A stretch of DNA of 37,940 nucleotides from Nitrospira sp. (GTDB taxonomy: Bacteria; Nitrospirota; Nitrospiria; Nitrospirales; Nitrospiraceae). Location of the stretch: the NCBI GenBank assembly GCA_019636875.1, contig JAHBWR010000023.1:1-37940 (forward strand). Direction: 5' to 3'. The position numbers and the translations under genes are program-made. How positions within the stretch are numbered: position 1 is the stretch's first letter; every line of letters begins with the position of its first letter. Positions 8,031 through 17,178 of the stretch are shown piece by piece. The notes beneath the pieces are model-generated. The model saw only the letters and a list, made by a program, of their open reading frames with translations, had not been told where the DNA came from and made no database searches.

Positions 8031-9482
8031 ATGGCTCTCGACGGATCACCTGACGATACGATCTGCGCTATTGCGACTCCCGTGGGCGAAGGAGGTATTG
8101 GAATCGTTCGGATTAGCGGGCCGAACGCCACCGATGTTGCCCGACAAGTTATAAGGTTCCGCTCCAATCAGTCCTTCCAAGCGACCGCATCGCACATGCT
8201 TTATACAGTTGATATTTTCGGTCCGCCTTTGATCGATCCACACAAGGATTCAGTTGCCGATGAATCGTGGTCCCATTCAAATCTCATCGATGAAGGTCTT
8301 GCCGTCTACATGAAAGGGCCCCGATCGTTCACGGGCGAGGACGTTGTTGAAATCCATTGTCATGGGAGCGGGATTGCCCTCAAGCGCGTCTGCGAAGCTT
8401 GCGTGGCGGCGGGCGCCCGTTTAGCTCAGCCTGGAGAATTCACAAAACGGGCCTTCCTAAACGGACGTCTCGACCTATCCCAAGCTGAGGCTGTGTTAGA
8501 TACGATTACAGCCAAATCGGAGCTTGGGCTGAAGATGGCCCAACGTCACCTCCGCGGTGCTCTCGGGCAACAGGTGTCTGGATTGCGAAATTCTCTGATG
8601 GCCGTGCTGGCCCATGTTGAGGCAGGGATTGATTTTTCTGACGAAGATATCTCATTTGTCGGGCGAACGGAGCTGATCGCTTCGATTGAAGGCACTCGAA
8701 TGCAGATACAACAGATGGTATCAACTGCAACAGCGGGGCGCATCCTGCGAGAAGGAGGCCGCATCGCGATTGTTGGGAAGCCTAATGTAGGGAAATCGAG
8801 CTTGCTGAATACTCTACTCAAAGCCAACCGGGCGATCGTGACGGATATTCCCGGAACCACCCGAGATTTAATAGAAGACTCTGTAGAGTGGCAAGGATTG
8901 CGACTCACATTTGTCGACACTGCCGGACTTCGTGATACCTCCGATGTGGTGGAACAGGAAGGCATCAGACGATCGCGAATGGCTCAGGAGGAGAGCGATG
9001 TGGTCCTTCATGTTGTTGATGCAGCAGAGGTCGGCAAGACCGCTACCGCTGCGTTCGTTTCCCCCGGTCTTGCGCGTCACGATGTGATCGTAATGAATAA
9101 GATTGACCTCCTAAATTCAGGAACGGTTGTGCAGCTCTGCGAAACGCTCTCTCAAGATTCATCCCACACGGTCGTGCCTATCTCAGTCCGAACGGGAGAA
9201 GGGATAGCAGAGTTGAAGCGATTGATCGAAGCTCTATTTTTGGGTCCTTCTTTGGAGGCCAATGATGGGTTGATCATTACCAATTTGCGCCATCGCCTGG
9301 CCTTAGAACGGGCGATGAGTTGCCTTGATCAAGCGCTCACGTCGATTAGTAGCGACGTCCAACCTGAGTTTGTAGCGGTAGATCTTCGAGAAGCCTCAGA
9401 TGCGCTGGGCGAGGTTGTAGGCGAAATTACTTCGGATGACGTATTGAACCGTATCTTTTCAGAATTTTGCATCGGAAAGTAG
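8031..9482 (+). CDS. mnmE: tRNA-U34 modification GTPase MnmE
   Basis: A 483-residue GTPase that, with MnmG, installs the (carboxymethyl)aminomethyl group at U34 of certain tRNAs. An N-terminal tetrahydrofolate-binding domain starts at [23 protein letters not shown] helical domain with an inserted GTPase follows: P-loop GKPNVGKS near residue 249, DTAG, NKID. The C-terminus is FCIGK with the conserved cysteine. ATG 8031 has AGGA just upstream; an in-frame GTG at 8019 is possible, and the longer open frame into yidC is not credible. It overlaps or abuts mnmG downstream. Confidence 0.96.
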   Translation: MALDGSPDDTICAIATPVGEGGIGIVRISGPNATDVARQVIRFRSNQSFQATASHMLYTVDIFGPPLIDPHKDSVADESWSHSNLIDEGLAVYMKGPRSFTGEDVVEIHCHGSGIALKRVCEACVAAGARLAQPGEFTKRAFLNGRLDLSQAEAVLDTITAKSELGLKMAQRHLRGALGQQVSGLRNSLMAVLAHVEAGIDFSDEDISFVGRTELIASIEGTRMQIQQMVSTATAGRILREGGRIAIVGKPNVGKSSLLNTLLKANRAIVTDIPGTTRDLIEDSVEWQGLRLTFVDTAGLRDTSDVVEQEGIRRSRMAQEESDVVLHVVDAAEVGKTATAAFVSPGLARHDVIVMNKIDLLNSGTVVQLCETLSQDSSHTVVPISVRTGEGIAELKRLIEALFLGPSLEANDGLIITNLRHRLALERAMSCLDQALTSISSDVQPEFVAVDLREASDALGEVVGEITSDDVLNRIFSEFCIGK

Positions 9483-9490
9483 ACTCGCTT

Positions 9491-11380
9491 GTGGTGACAG
9501 CCTTTGACGTCATAGTGGTAGGCGGTGGCCATGCAGGATGCGAGGCAGCGCTGGCTGCGGCGCGACTGGGAACGAAGACGTTGCTCTTGACCATGGAGTT
9601 AAGCCGTATCGCACAGATGTCGTGCAATCCTGCGATTGGTGGAATTGCTAAGGGACACCTCGTAAAGGAAATTGATGCGCTCGGTGGAGAAATGGGGCGC
9701 AACACCGACCGCGCCGGCATTCAATTTCGATTCATCAATACCAGTAAGGGCCCTGCCGTACGTGCATTGCGGGCGCAATGCGACAAGTCGCTGTATCGTA
9801 CCGCGATGCAGGAAACCCTCGCACAAGAGAAGCACCTGACGTTAATGGAGGGTGTCGTAGATAGATTGCTCGTGGTTGGGGGTTCAATTGTTGGCATTGT
9901 GACAGGGGCCGGTGAGACGATCCACGCTAAAGCCGTCATTCTCACATCAGGTACTTTTCTTAGGGGGCTTATCCATATCGGCCTCAGCCATTTTCCGGCT
10001 GGTCGCGCCGGAGAGGCTGCTGCGGAACATCTTTCCGATTGTATGCGCGATCTTGGCTTTGAGTCTGGACGACTCAAAACTGGAACCCCGCCTCGTTTAG
10101 ATAAGGACACCATCGATTTTGGGGCCATGATTCCCCAGCCAGGCGATATCCCACCACCCGCGTTCTCCTATCGAACGCGGCACATCACGACCCCACAGGT
10201 GGCGTGTTATTTGACCTATACCAGGCCTGAAACCCATGAGGTTATTCGACAGAACCTCGATCGCTCTCCATTGTATGGCGGCGTGATTGATTCGATTGGA
10301 CCTCGATATTGTCCGTCAATTGAAGACAAAGTTGTACGTTTTTCAGAAAGGAACCGTCATCAGATCTTTATTGAACCGGAAGGTTTCGACACCAAGGAGT
10401 TCTACCCAAATGGCATCTCCACCAGCCTACCTGTCGATGTCCAGGCAGCCATGCTGCGGACGATTCCAGGATTGGAGCATGCCAAAATGCTCAAGCCCGG
10501 TTACGCAATTGAGTACGACTATTTCCCTCCTCGACAACTCTACAGGACCTTGGAGACCAAATTGGTGAGTGGTCTTTATCACGCTGGGCAGATCAATGGC
10601 ACTTCTGGATATGAGGAAGCCGCTGCACAAGGCTTGCTCGCTGGGATTAACGCTGTCTTGAAGATTCGGCAGCAGCCTCCGCTGATTTTGGATCGATCTC
10701 AGGCCTATATTGGCGTTCTCATCGATGACCTGATCACGAAGGATGCCAACGAACCTTATCGCATGTTTACCTCACGAGCCGAATACCGGCTTCTACTACG
10801 CCACAGTAACGCGGATCTTCGCTTGATGCATATCGGGCACGACATCGGGTTGATTCCAGACGATGCTTACGAAAAGCATTTACACAAGAAGAAGTCGATC
10901 GAACTGGAGATCCAACGTTTGAGTGTTACAAAGCCTACTTTCACGCCTGAACACTCCTTGAAGGCTAGAGGTACCTATCTAGAGAATGCTTCACCAACAC
11001 TCACTTTTGCGCAACTTCTTAAGAGGCAAGATGCCACATATCGTGGTCTGGTCGATTTTTTTGGTGAATCGGTTATGGATGATGACATCGCAGAAGAAGT
11101 TGAACTGCATATCAAATACGAAGGTTACGTACGGAGACAGATCCAACAGGTCGAGAAGTTCAAGAGATTTGAAAGAAAGTTAATTCCCCATGCATTCAAT
11201 TACGATTCTGTGTCTGGATTTTCTCGTGAGGTTAAAGAAAGGTTGAATAGAGTCCGTCCTGAAACAATTGGACAAGCCGCTCGTATCTCAGGTGTAACCC
11301 CAGCAGCCATATCCTTACTGCTTGTAACAATTGAAAAGCTGAAGCGAGAAGACCGTTCAAATCGTTCCGCAGTATCCTGA
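9491..11380 (+). CDS. mnmG: tRNA uridine-5-carboxymethylaminomethyl modification enzyme MnmG
   Basis: The FAD-dependent partner of MnmE, about 629 residues. The dinucleotide-binding motif [21 protein letters not shown] is at the N-terminus, [23 protein letters not shown] follows, then the GIDA signatures [15 protein letters not shown] and [19 protein letters not shown], and a C-terminal helical domain. GTG 9491 (or 9494) suits the family start and has GGAAAG about 11 bases upstream. A TTG at 9467 inside the end of mnmE is the longer alternative. It is co-transcribed with mnmE. Confidence 0.96.
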   Translation: MVTAFDVIVVGGGHAGCEAALAAARLGTKTLLLTMELSRIAQMSCNPAIGGIAKGHLVKEIDALGGEMGRNTDRAGIQFRFINTSKGPAVRALRAQCDKSLYRTAMQETLAQEKHLTLMEGVVDRLLVVGGSIVGIVTGAGETIHAKAVILTSGTFLRGLIHIGLSHFPAGRAGEAAAEHLSDCMRDLGFESGRLKTGTPPRLDKDTIDFGAMIPQPGDIPPPAFSYRTRHITTPQVACYLTYTRPETHEVIRQNLDRSPLYGGVIDSIGPRYCPSIEDKVVRFSERNRHQIFIEPEGFDTKEFYPNGISTSLPVDVQAAMLRTIPGLEHAKMLKPGYAIEYDYFPPRQLYRTLETKLVSGLYHAGQINGTSGYEEAAAQGLLAGINAVLKIRQQPPLILDRSQAYIGVLIDDLITKDANEPYRMFTSRAEYRLLLRHSNADLRLMHIGHDIGLIPDDAYEKHLHKKKSIELEIQRLSVTKPTFTPEHSLKARGTYLENASPTLTFAQLLKRQDATYRGLVDFFGESVMDDDIAEEVELHIKYEGYVRRQIQQVEKFKRFERKLIPHAFNYDSVSGFSREVKERLNRVRPETIGQAARISGVTPAAISLLLVTIEKLKREDRSNRSAVS

Positions 11381-11432
11381 AGTATCTTCACACTATCCCT
11401 TTGCTATTGACCTTCAACGAACATCAGCGTAA

Positions 11433-12092
11433 TTGTTCCACGTGGAACATGAAATCGATCTCCATCGCTTAATTCAGATATGTTCCATTGATATTGGAGT
11501 TTCTCTCACTAGCGGACAGGTTCAACAGTTCGTGCTCTATCTAGAATTTCTTAGGACTTGGAATCAAACCTTCAATCTAACTCGTATCACTTCTGACGAA
11601 GAAATCGTTATTAAGCATTTCGTTGACTCATTTGCCGTGCTGAATGCCGTAGAAATGGGCTCTGAATCAAGACTCCTTGACGTAGGAACTGGAGCAGGCT
11701 TTCCTGGAGTTCCGCTGAAGATCGTCAGACCTGACCTGCAGATTACACTCGTTGAGCCAGTCTCAAAAAAAACCTCATTTCTTCGATTTCTCATCGGGAC
11801 CCTTCGTCTAAAAGATACAGCGATATTTGAGGGAACTCTTGATCAGTTTATATCACAGCGTGCCGGTACAGATTCCTACAATTACATTACGACTCGGGCC
11901 TTGAAATCGAATCTGATTCTGCAGATCGGCGCTAAGCTCCTCCGCCGTGATGGAGTGGCAATATTCTATTCCTCACGGTCGATGACCGACATCGACTCTC
12001 TTAAACACTGGCAGTTGATAACGGACTATTCGTTTGATCTTCCAAGAAAATTTGGGAGGAGACATATATCAATTTTTTCCCCGTCGTCTTGA
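11433..12092 (+). CDS. rsmG: 16S rRNA (guanine527-N7) methyltransferase RsmG
   Basis: A 219-residue SAM-dependent methyltransferase acting on G527 of 16S rRNA. The SAM-binding motif LLDVGTGAGFPGVPLKI is near residue 81, preceded by the family segment YLEFLRTWNQTFNLTRIT. The likely TTG start lies inside a parS palindrome, so the first residues would be FHVEH, a recurring oddity of rsmG genes next to parAB. GTG 11442 is an alternative and no clear ribosome site marks either. It precedes parA by a second parS site. Confidence 0.93.
   Translation: MFHVEHEIDLHRLIQICSIDIGVSLTSGQVQQFVLYLEFLRTWNQTFNLTRITSDEEIVIKHFVDSFAVLNAVEMGSESRLLDVGTGAGFPGVPLKIVRPDLQITLVEPVSKKTSFLRFLIGTLRLKDTAIFEGTLDQFISQRAGTDSYNYITTRALKSNLILQIGAKLLRRDGVAIFYSSRSMTDIDSLKHWQLITDYSFDLPRKFGRRHISIFSPSS
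11434..11449. promoter_or_regulatory. parS: parS centromere-like site 1
   Basis: The perfect 16-base palindrome TGTTCCACGTGGAACA matches the parS sequence bound by ParB in many bacteria. It overlaps the start of rsmG and lies about 700 bases from parA, as expected for chromosomal parS clusters. Confidence 0.92.
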
Positions 12093-12105
12093 AGATGTTA
12101 CTTGT

Positions 12106-12121
12106 TGTTCCACGTGGAACA
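12106..12121. promoter_or_regulatory. parS: parS centromere-like site 2
   Basis: A second copy of TGTTCCACGTGGAACA, identical to site 1, lies between rsmG and parA. It is 25 bases before the parA ATG, so bound ParB could also influence parAB expression; that last point is inference. Confidence 0.92.
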
Positions 12122-12146
12122 TGATTCCTGGTCTGGAGTACCTTTA

Positions 12147-12923
12147 ATGGCAAAAATCATCGCGATAGCAAATCAAAAGGGAGGCGTTGGAAAGACAACG
12201 ACGGCTATCAATCTATCTGCCGCCATCGCGCTCGAGGGAAAATCTGTCCTACTCATTGATATGGACCCCCAGGGGAATGCGACAAGTGGCCTAGGAATTG
12301 ATCAGCGATCCTTGACGAAAACCACATACACATGCCTTGTCAAAAATACTTTGATCCAAGAAGCTTCTATCACAACAACGATACAAGGGCTTTCTCTACT
12401 TCCATCCAATGCAGATCTTGCGGGGGCGGAAGTCGAACTCGCCAATCTTGAAAAGCGCGAAGGTCACCTGAAATCAATTATTGGTGGGATAAGGGACAAG
12501 TATGACCTTATTTTTATTGATTGCCCGCCAGCCCTTGGAGTTTTGACTCTCAATGCCCTGACGGCTGCTGATTCAGTCCTCATACCAGTACAGTGTGAAT
12601 ACTACGCCATGGAAGGCCTGACACGCCTTATTGACAGCATTGAACTTATCAGGCAGTCGGTGAACCAAAATTTGGAAATTCAAGGAATCGTCTTGACCAT
12701 GTACGATTCGCGCAACAGTTTGGCTCGACAGGTGACTGAACAAATCCGATCTCACTTCGCCCACAAAGTCTATCAAGCTGTCATTCCTCGCAATGTCGCC
12801 CTTGCAGAAGCGCCGAGTTTTGGCCGGCCTGGAATCTTGTACAATGCTGCCTCAGCAGGATCTCAATCTTACGTACTTCTAGCTAAGGAGTTCATAGCTC
12901 ATGGAAAAGAAAGCACTCGGTAA
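12147..12923 (+). CDS. parA: Chromosome partitioning ATPase ParA (Soj)
   Basis: A 258-residue Walker-type ATPase that moves ParB-parS complexes over the nucleoid. The deviant Walker A motif KGGVGKT is at residues 11-17, and [14 protein letters not shown] and [16 protein letters not shown] (Walker B region) follow. ATG 12147 has GGAG 8 bases upstream; the longer frame starting at 12102 would begin in the parS site and is not needed. It overlaps parB by 23 bases, so the two are translated together. Confidence 0.96.
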   Translation: MAKIIAIANQKGGVGKTTTAINLSAAIALEGKSVLLIDMDPQGNATSGLGIDQRSLTKTTYTCLVKNTLIQEASITTTIQGLSLLPSNADLAGAEVELANLEKREGHLKSIIGGIRDKYDLIFIDCPPALGVLTLNALTAADSVLIPVQCEYYAMEGLTRLIDSIELIRQSVNQNLEIQGIVLTMYDSRNSLARQVTEQIRSHFAHKVYQAVIPRNVALAEAPSFGRPGILYNAASAGSQSYVLLAKEFIAHGKESTR

Positions 12924-13749
12924 GGGCCTTGGCGCCCTTCTAGCACCCACCAAGGTCACATCCTCTACCGAGGGAGCCGATATTCAACGGCTCCGGATCG
13001 ACGCCATTGTCCCAAATCGTTATCAGCCGCGCCACCACTTCCCTGAGGAGGAACTCGCTCACCTCTCCGCCTCCATTAAGGAAAGCGGTGTTCTGCAGCC
13101 AATCGTCGTGCGACGCAAAGGTGACGGCACCTATGAACTCATCGCGGGAGAACGACGATGGCGAGCCTCTAAGGAGGCAGGCCTTGAAACCATCCCTGTG
13201 ATTATTAAGAATTGCTCCGATCAGGAATCCTTATTGCTGGCCCTGATCGAAAATATCCAACGAGAAGACTTGAATCCAATGGAAACCGCACGCGCCTATA
13301 CCCGGATGATCAAGGAATTCGGCCTCACACAGGACACCATTGCGCTCAAAGTCGGACGCGACCGGTCATCCGTCGCAAACTTTATTCGTCTCACACACCT
13401 GCATCCCGAACTCCAGGAGCTCGTTGAAACGGGACGCCTATCAGCTGGTCACGCGAAAGTGATACTTGGTCTCCCCTCTCCAGAAGAACAACTCCGTATT
13501 GGGAAGAAGGTTGTCTCCGCCTCCCTTTCCGTGCGAGCCACAGAAAAATTGATTACCCATTCCGTCGAGAAAAACTCTCGTCATCCCATCCCTGCACACA
13601 ATTCACTCTGGGTGGATCTCGAAACTCGCCTCCAGAAACGCCTTGGAACAAAAGTGACCGCCGAGCCTCAAAAACAGGGAGGACGAATCGTAATTCATTG
13701 CTTCTCCAAGGAGGAACTTGATGGCGTTGTTGAGATTCTGCTCGGCTAG
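12901..13749 (+). CDS. parB: Chromosome partitioning protein ParB (Spo0J)
   Basis: A 282-residue DNA-binding CTPase that loads at parS and spreads. The N-terminal [12 protein letters not shown] is the ParA-stimulating segment. The CTP-binding boxes are visible: GERRWRA at 83-89 and [10 protein letters not shown] at 117-126. A helix-turn-helix lies around 141-164 ([20 protein letters not shown]), and a C-terminal dimerisation segment ends the protein. It is the last gene of the rpmH-parB cluster, and its targets are the two parS sites upstream. Confidence 0.97.
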   Translation: MEKKALGKGLGALLAPTKVTSSTEGADIQRLRIDAIVPNRYQPRHHFPEEELAHLSASIKESGVLQPIVVRRKGDGTYELIAGERRWRASKEAGLETIPVIIKNCSDQESLLLALIENIQREDLNPMETARAYTRMIKEFGLTQDTIALKVGRDRSSVANFIRLTHLHPELQELVETGRLSAGHAKVILGLPSPEEQLRIGKKVVSASLSVRATEKLITHSVEKNSRHPIPAHNSLWVDLETRLQKRLGTKVTAEPQKQGGRIVIHCFSKEELDGVVEILLG

Positions 13750-13932
13750 GTTGGCCTAAATCATCCCCCCACCACAGCTCCCGGTCGCCTGGCCAAAAAT
13801 CTACCTCTATTTGCCTTTTTTTCTTCTCAACGCTAAATATCTTGGTAGGACCGACCGATACGACACCTAACGGGAACGAACTCATTATTCGGCTACTAAC
13901 CGCTATCCAACGCAGGGAGAGGAGGCGACCGT

Positions 13933-14424
13933 ATGTGGAAGGACAAGCAGGATGGCAGACGCGCTGATGAGGTGGACCTTGACGGTCCTGTAGCAGGTTT
14001 CGAGTCCACACGGTCGGATGCCGGACAAGACGTCAGTGCGTTTGTTGGCAAGGGGGTCGTCTTCAAGGGTACGATTACCTATCACGGAACCGTCCGAATT
14101 GACGGAACCCTAGAAGGAGAAATCCACACTGAGGGAGTTTTGTTGGTAGGGGAAGAGGCCGTGATCACAGCAAAAGTGACCGCTGGTACGATCGTGTGCA
14201 AAGGGAAGATCACCGGCGACATTCATGCTAAAGACAAGATGAAGCTACGAGCTCCGGCCATGATCGATGGCGGCGTTACCACCCCGATGCTCTCCATTGA
14301 AGAAGGGGTTCTCTTTAACGGCACATTGGAAATGGAACAACCTGTTCGCCCGATCCAACGAGAACCGGTGCTCCATCCGGTCGGAACAGTCGCTGACATC
14401 TCTCTCCGAAAAGTGAACGGCTAG
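13933..14424 (+). CDS. Bactofilin 1
   Basis: A 163-residue bactofilin, a polymer-forming cytoskeletal protein with a right-handed beta-helix core. The core runs from about residue 36 (GVVFKGTITYHGTVRIDGTLEGEIHTEG) to about 130 with repeated Gly- and Val-rich rungs, and disordered tails flank it. A strong ribosome site (GGGAGAGGAGG) precedes ATG 13933. It follows parB and precedes a second bactofilin. In Myxococcus, bactofilins scaffold ParAB-parS near the poles, so the neighbourhood is suggestive. Confidence 0.92.
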   Translation: MWKDKQDGRRADEVDLDGPVAGFESTRSDAGQDVSAFVGKGVVFKGTITYHGTVRIDGTLEGEIHTEGVLLVGEEAVITAKVTAGTIVCKGKITGDIHAKDKMKLRAPAMIDGGVTTPMLSIEEGVLFNGTLEMEQPVRPIQREPVLHPVGTVADISLRKVNG

Positions 14425-14538
14425 CGATATGCGATTCCCTCACATTGAGGTACGATGAGTGGGCGTCCTTGGCAAACTAGGTGATCCAGTAAAAAGAATA
14501 TCTCGTCAGTTTTCTGTCACAAGGAGCTGGGAACCCTG

Positions 14539-14985
14539 ATGTGGGCCATAGGCGAGAAACAGGTTCCGGAAACAGGCGACAATGAAAATTTCACCTTCCT
14601 CGCGAAAGGAGTAGACTTCAAGGGAGTCGTCAATTTTGATGGAACGATCCGCATCGACGGGCGAGTGGAGGGTGAGGTTCATACCACAGGAACCTTAATC
14701 ATCGGGGAACAAGCCACCGTCAAGGGTATTATCTCGGTGGGAACACTGATGACCAGCGGCAAGATCAACGGAACCGTAACCGCAACAGCCAAGATCCTCA
14801 TACAGAAACACGGTGTGCTGATTGGGGATATCCGAACCCCCGGTATCTCAATCGAAGACGGCGCCCACTTCCACGGGATGTGTGATATGGGAGCTCATAA
14901 ATGGGTTGAGGAACAGCCTTCGCCACCCAAGCACGCTTACGATTTTTCAGGCCACCGTCCCAAGATGCGGGCCTCCGACCTCTAG
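14539..14985 (+). CDS. Bactofilin 2
   Basis: A 148-residue bactofilin clearly related to the preceding one: FLAKGVDFKGVVNFDGTIRIDGRVEGEVHTTGTLIIGEQ is followed by more beta-helix rungs up to about residue 118, then a short charged tail. AAGGAG lies 12 bases before ATG 14539. The 114-base gap from bactofilin 1 and the sequence likeness suggest a tandem duplication that diverged, possibly giving a mixed filament. The function is inferred from the family. Confidence 0.92.
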   Translation: MWAIGEKQVPETGDNENFTFLAKGVDFKGVVNFDGTIRIDGRVEGEVHTTGTLIIGEQATVKGIISVGTLMTSGKINGTVTATAKILIQKHGVLIGDIRTPGISIEDGAHFHGMCDMGAHKWVEEQPSPPKHAYDFSGHRPKMRASDL

Positions 14986-15022
14986 CTCTTCACGTACTCC
15001 TCCCGCTACAATACCAGGCATC

Positions 15023-16105
15023 ATGAATCGTCCCTCCGTGCTTCTTGGAATGAGCGGTGGAGTTGATAGTTCCGTCGCAGCGGCATTGCTGGTTCGCCAG
15101 GGTTACAATGTCCACGGTCTCACGCTCCAGGTATGGGAACACGAGGACGACTCAGTCGCCACCTCAAAAAAATGGCAAGAACGAGGTTGCTGTAAGATAG
15201 GGCTTGCTCAGCACGTCGCGAAACGTCTCAAGATTCCCCACAATGTTCTCGATGCCCGTGAGCCTTTTCGGGCCAATGTGATCGACGATTTTCTTTCCGG
15301 CTACACGACCGGCACAACACCCAATCCCTGTGTGCGCTGCAATGAACGAGTCAAGATCCGGACTCTCATCGACCTGGCAACCACCCAAGGCTTCGACTAC
15401 GTTGCGACAGGTCACTATGCTCGGCTCACGATGGATGGGCCAATTCCGACCCTTTCTCGAGCCGTTGACCACCGCAAGGATCAAACCTATTTTCTCTATA
15501 GGCTCCGCCGCCAGTGGTTACAGAAGCTACTCTTCCCCGTTGGTGAGCTTCAGAAGTCAACCGTATGGGAAGAGGCGGAAGCGTTAGACCTCCCGCCGGA
15601 TGAGCTCAAGGAAAGCCAGGAGATCTGCTTTGTAACTCAGGGCGACTATCGGACTTTTATCCAACACGAGCGGCCCGCAGCTAAGAAATCCGGCCTCTTT
15701 ATTAACGAAGCTGGTGTCCCGCTCGGCGAACATGACGGCATTGCCTTCTACACACCAGGTCAACGCCGAGGTCTCGGCATTGCCACTGGTCAACGTCTCT
15801 ATGTCCAGCAAGTCAATCCCTCCACCAACACAGTCCTGCTCGGTCCAGAGGAAGCTCTCTACAAGAACGAGTGCACTGTGTCAGATCTCAATATCCTTGA
15901 TCCAAGACTCACCCAAGGGGAAACTGAGGTCCATGTCAAACTTCGCTATGCGACACCTGCAACACCCGCGACAGTTACACCACTCGGTACCTCCGGCCTT
16001 GGGGTCCGATTCCACCACCCGCAGAGAGCGATCAGCCCAGGCCAATCTGCCGTTTTCTACGACCATGATGCGGTCCTCGGGGGAGGCATTATCCAACCGT
16101 CTTAA
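15023..16105 (+). CDS. mnmA: tRNA-specific 2-thiouridylase MnmA
   Basis: A 360-residue enzyme that thiolates U34 of Lys, Glu and Gln tRNAs. It has the PP-loop ATP-pyrophosphatase motif GMSGGVDSS (residues 9-17), the nucleophile in GTTPNPCVRCN (Cys103), the persulfide cysteine in ESQEICFV (Cys202), and the C-terminal beta domain. ATG 15023 gives the family length; the longer frame from 14822 overlaps bactofilin 2. With mnmE and mnmG nearby, the full xm5s2U34 modification set apart from the sulfur relay is in this window. Confidence 0.96.
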   Translation: MNRPSVLLGMSGGVDSSVAAALLVRQGYNVHGLTLQVWEHEDDSVATSKKWQERGCCKIGLAQHVAKRLKIPHNVLDAREPFRANVIDDFLSGYTTGTTPNPCVRCNERVKIRTLIDLATTQGFDYVATGHYARLTMDGPIPTLSRAVDHRKDQTYFLYRLRRQWLQKLLFPVGELQKSTVWEEAEALDLPPDELKESQEICFVTQGDYRTFIQHERPAAKKSGLFINEAGVPLGEHDGIAFYTPGQRRGLGIATGQRLYVQQVNPSTNTVLLGPEEALYKNECTVSDLNILDPRLTQGETEVHVKLRYATPATPATVTPLGTSGLGVRFHHPQRAISPGQSAVFYDHDAVLGGGIIQPS

Positions 16106-16246
16106 CAGCTTTTCTCCCTCCCCCGCTTGACTTTATCCTACGATCTTCTATAGCCTCGCAACCGAACAATTTGGCGGCTTCCGGAGGTCGAGGCAGGGCC
16201 CTTGCCATAGGGAGCCGGCCGTCCAAGATGTCGATGTGAGGTATCG

Positions 16247-16534
16247 ATGTTCGGTTCATTTGGCTGGATGGAGTTACTGCTGATCTTGATCATTGTGTTG
16301 ATCATTTTCGGAGCCGGCAAACTCCCACAACTAGGCGAAGGCCTCGGCAAGGCCATCAAAGGATTTAAAAAGTCGGTTCATGAGGCTGACGCGATCGACG
16401 TCACACCTGGAGGAGAGCAATCCCAACACGCTCAATCCCAGGCTGCTCCAACTAGCCAGACCACGACCGAATCAGAACCATCGCGATCGCCCGGTCAGCA
16501 AACGACCCAACCGGGACAGATAAAACAAGGGTAA
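16247..16534 (+). CDS. tatA: Sec-independent translocase protein TatA-like 1
   Basis: A 95-residue TatA/E protein of the twin-arginine export pore. One membrane helix (about 5-21, MELLLILIIVLIIFGAGKLP) is followed by the conserved amphipathic helix (LGEGLGKAIKGFKKSVHEA) and a Gln/Ser/Thr-rich tail. GAGG lies a few bases before ATG 16247. A second TatA-like gene follows 66 bases later; tatC is not in the window. Confidence 0.92.
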   Translation: MFGSFGWMELLLILIIVLIIFGAGKLPQLGEGLGKAIKGFKKSVHEADAIDVTPGGEQSQHAQSQAAPTSQTTTESEPSRSPGQQTTQPGQIKQG

Positions 16535-16600
16535 TTGCCCAGCTGAAGCATGACAGCTGGAGTACATAACACCGTCAGCATACCTGAACCACTGTGAACC

Positions 16601-16900
16601 ATGTTCGGACTGGGCACAAGCGAGATCCTAATCATCCTGATCATCGCATTCCTCCTCTTCGGCCCCAAACAGCTGCCAGAGGTTGGACGGCAAGTTGGAA
16701 AGGCTATTAAGGGCTTTAAGGATACGGCCGACGATCTCCGCAAGTCCGTGGAACCCGAGCTTAATCTTATCCAACAGGAAGTTAAAACCGTTGAACAGGA
16801 CTTCCAAGCTTCTATGAAAGAAGCAGAGGAAGAGATTACTGCTGCAGGTCGATCTTCAGAGGAGGGTACCGAAACAGCCAGTAAGTCAGGCCCCGTCTGA
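16601..16900 (+). CDS. Sec-independent translocase protein TatA/TatB-like 2
   Basis: A 99-residue relative of the preceding gene: a membrane helix (SEILIILIIAFLLFGPKQLPEVGR) and an amphipathic helix (VGKAIKGFKDTADDLRKSV), then a longer acidic coiled region ending KSGPV. FGPKQLP with the longer helical tail is compatible with either TatA or TatB, and the pair may supply both roles. A 6-base inverted repeat (CCCCGT/ACGGGG) spans the stop codon but lacks a T-run. Confidence 0.88.
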   Translation: MFGLGTSEILIILIIAFLLFGPKQLPEVGRQVGKAIKGFKDTADDLRKSVEPELNLIQQEVKTVEQDFQASMKEAEEEITAAGRSSEEGTETASKSGPV

Positions 16901-17178
16901 TACGGGGAGCTAACGCACCATGCATAAATACAAATGACACAGCTATCGACTATAGACCTGCTTTAATAAATTCTGCCTCGCAAGGATCTCCCCTGGCGAC
17001 CTTCATGTAGCTCAAGCGCATAGCTCGCGACTACAGGCGGTCTGACCCGCTATTGGATCGGGGACAAAGTCGAGCATCAGCTGCTTTGGCCCTTGTCTAT
17101 GGATATAGCGGGTACAACTCGGGCAATTGTGACCAACGCGAAGGCGCTAACACCGTAACCTCGATCGGAGAACGCATC

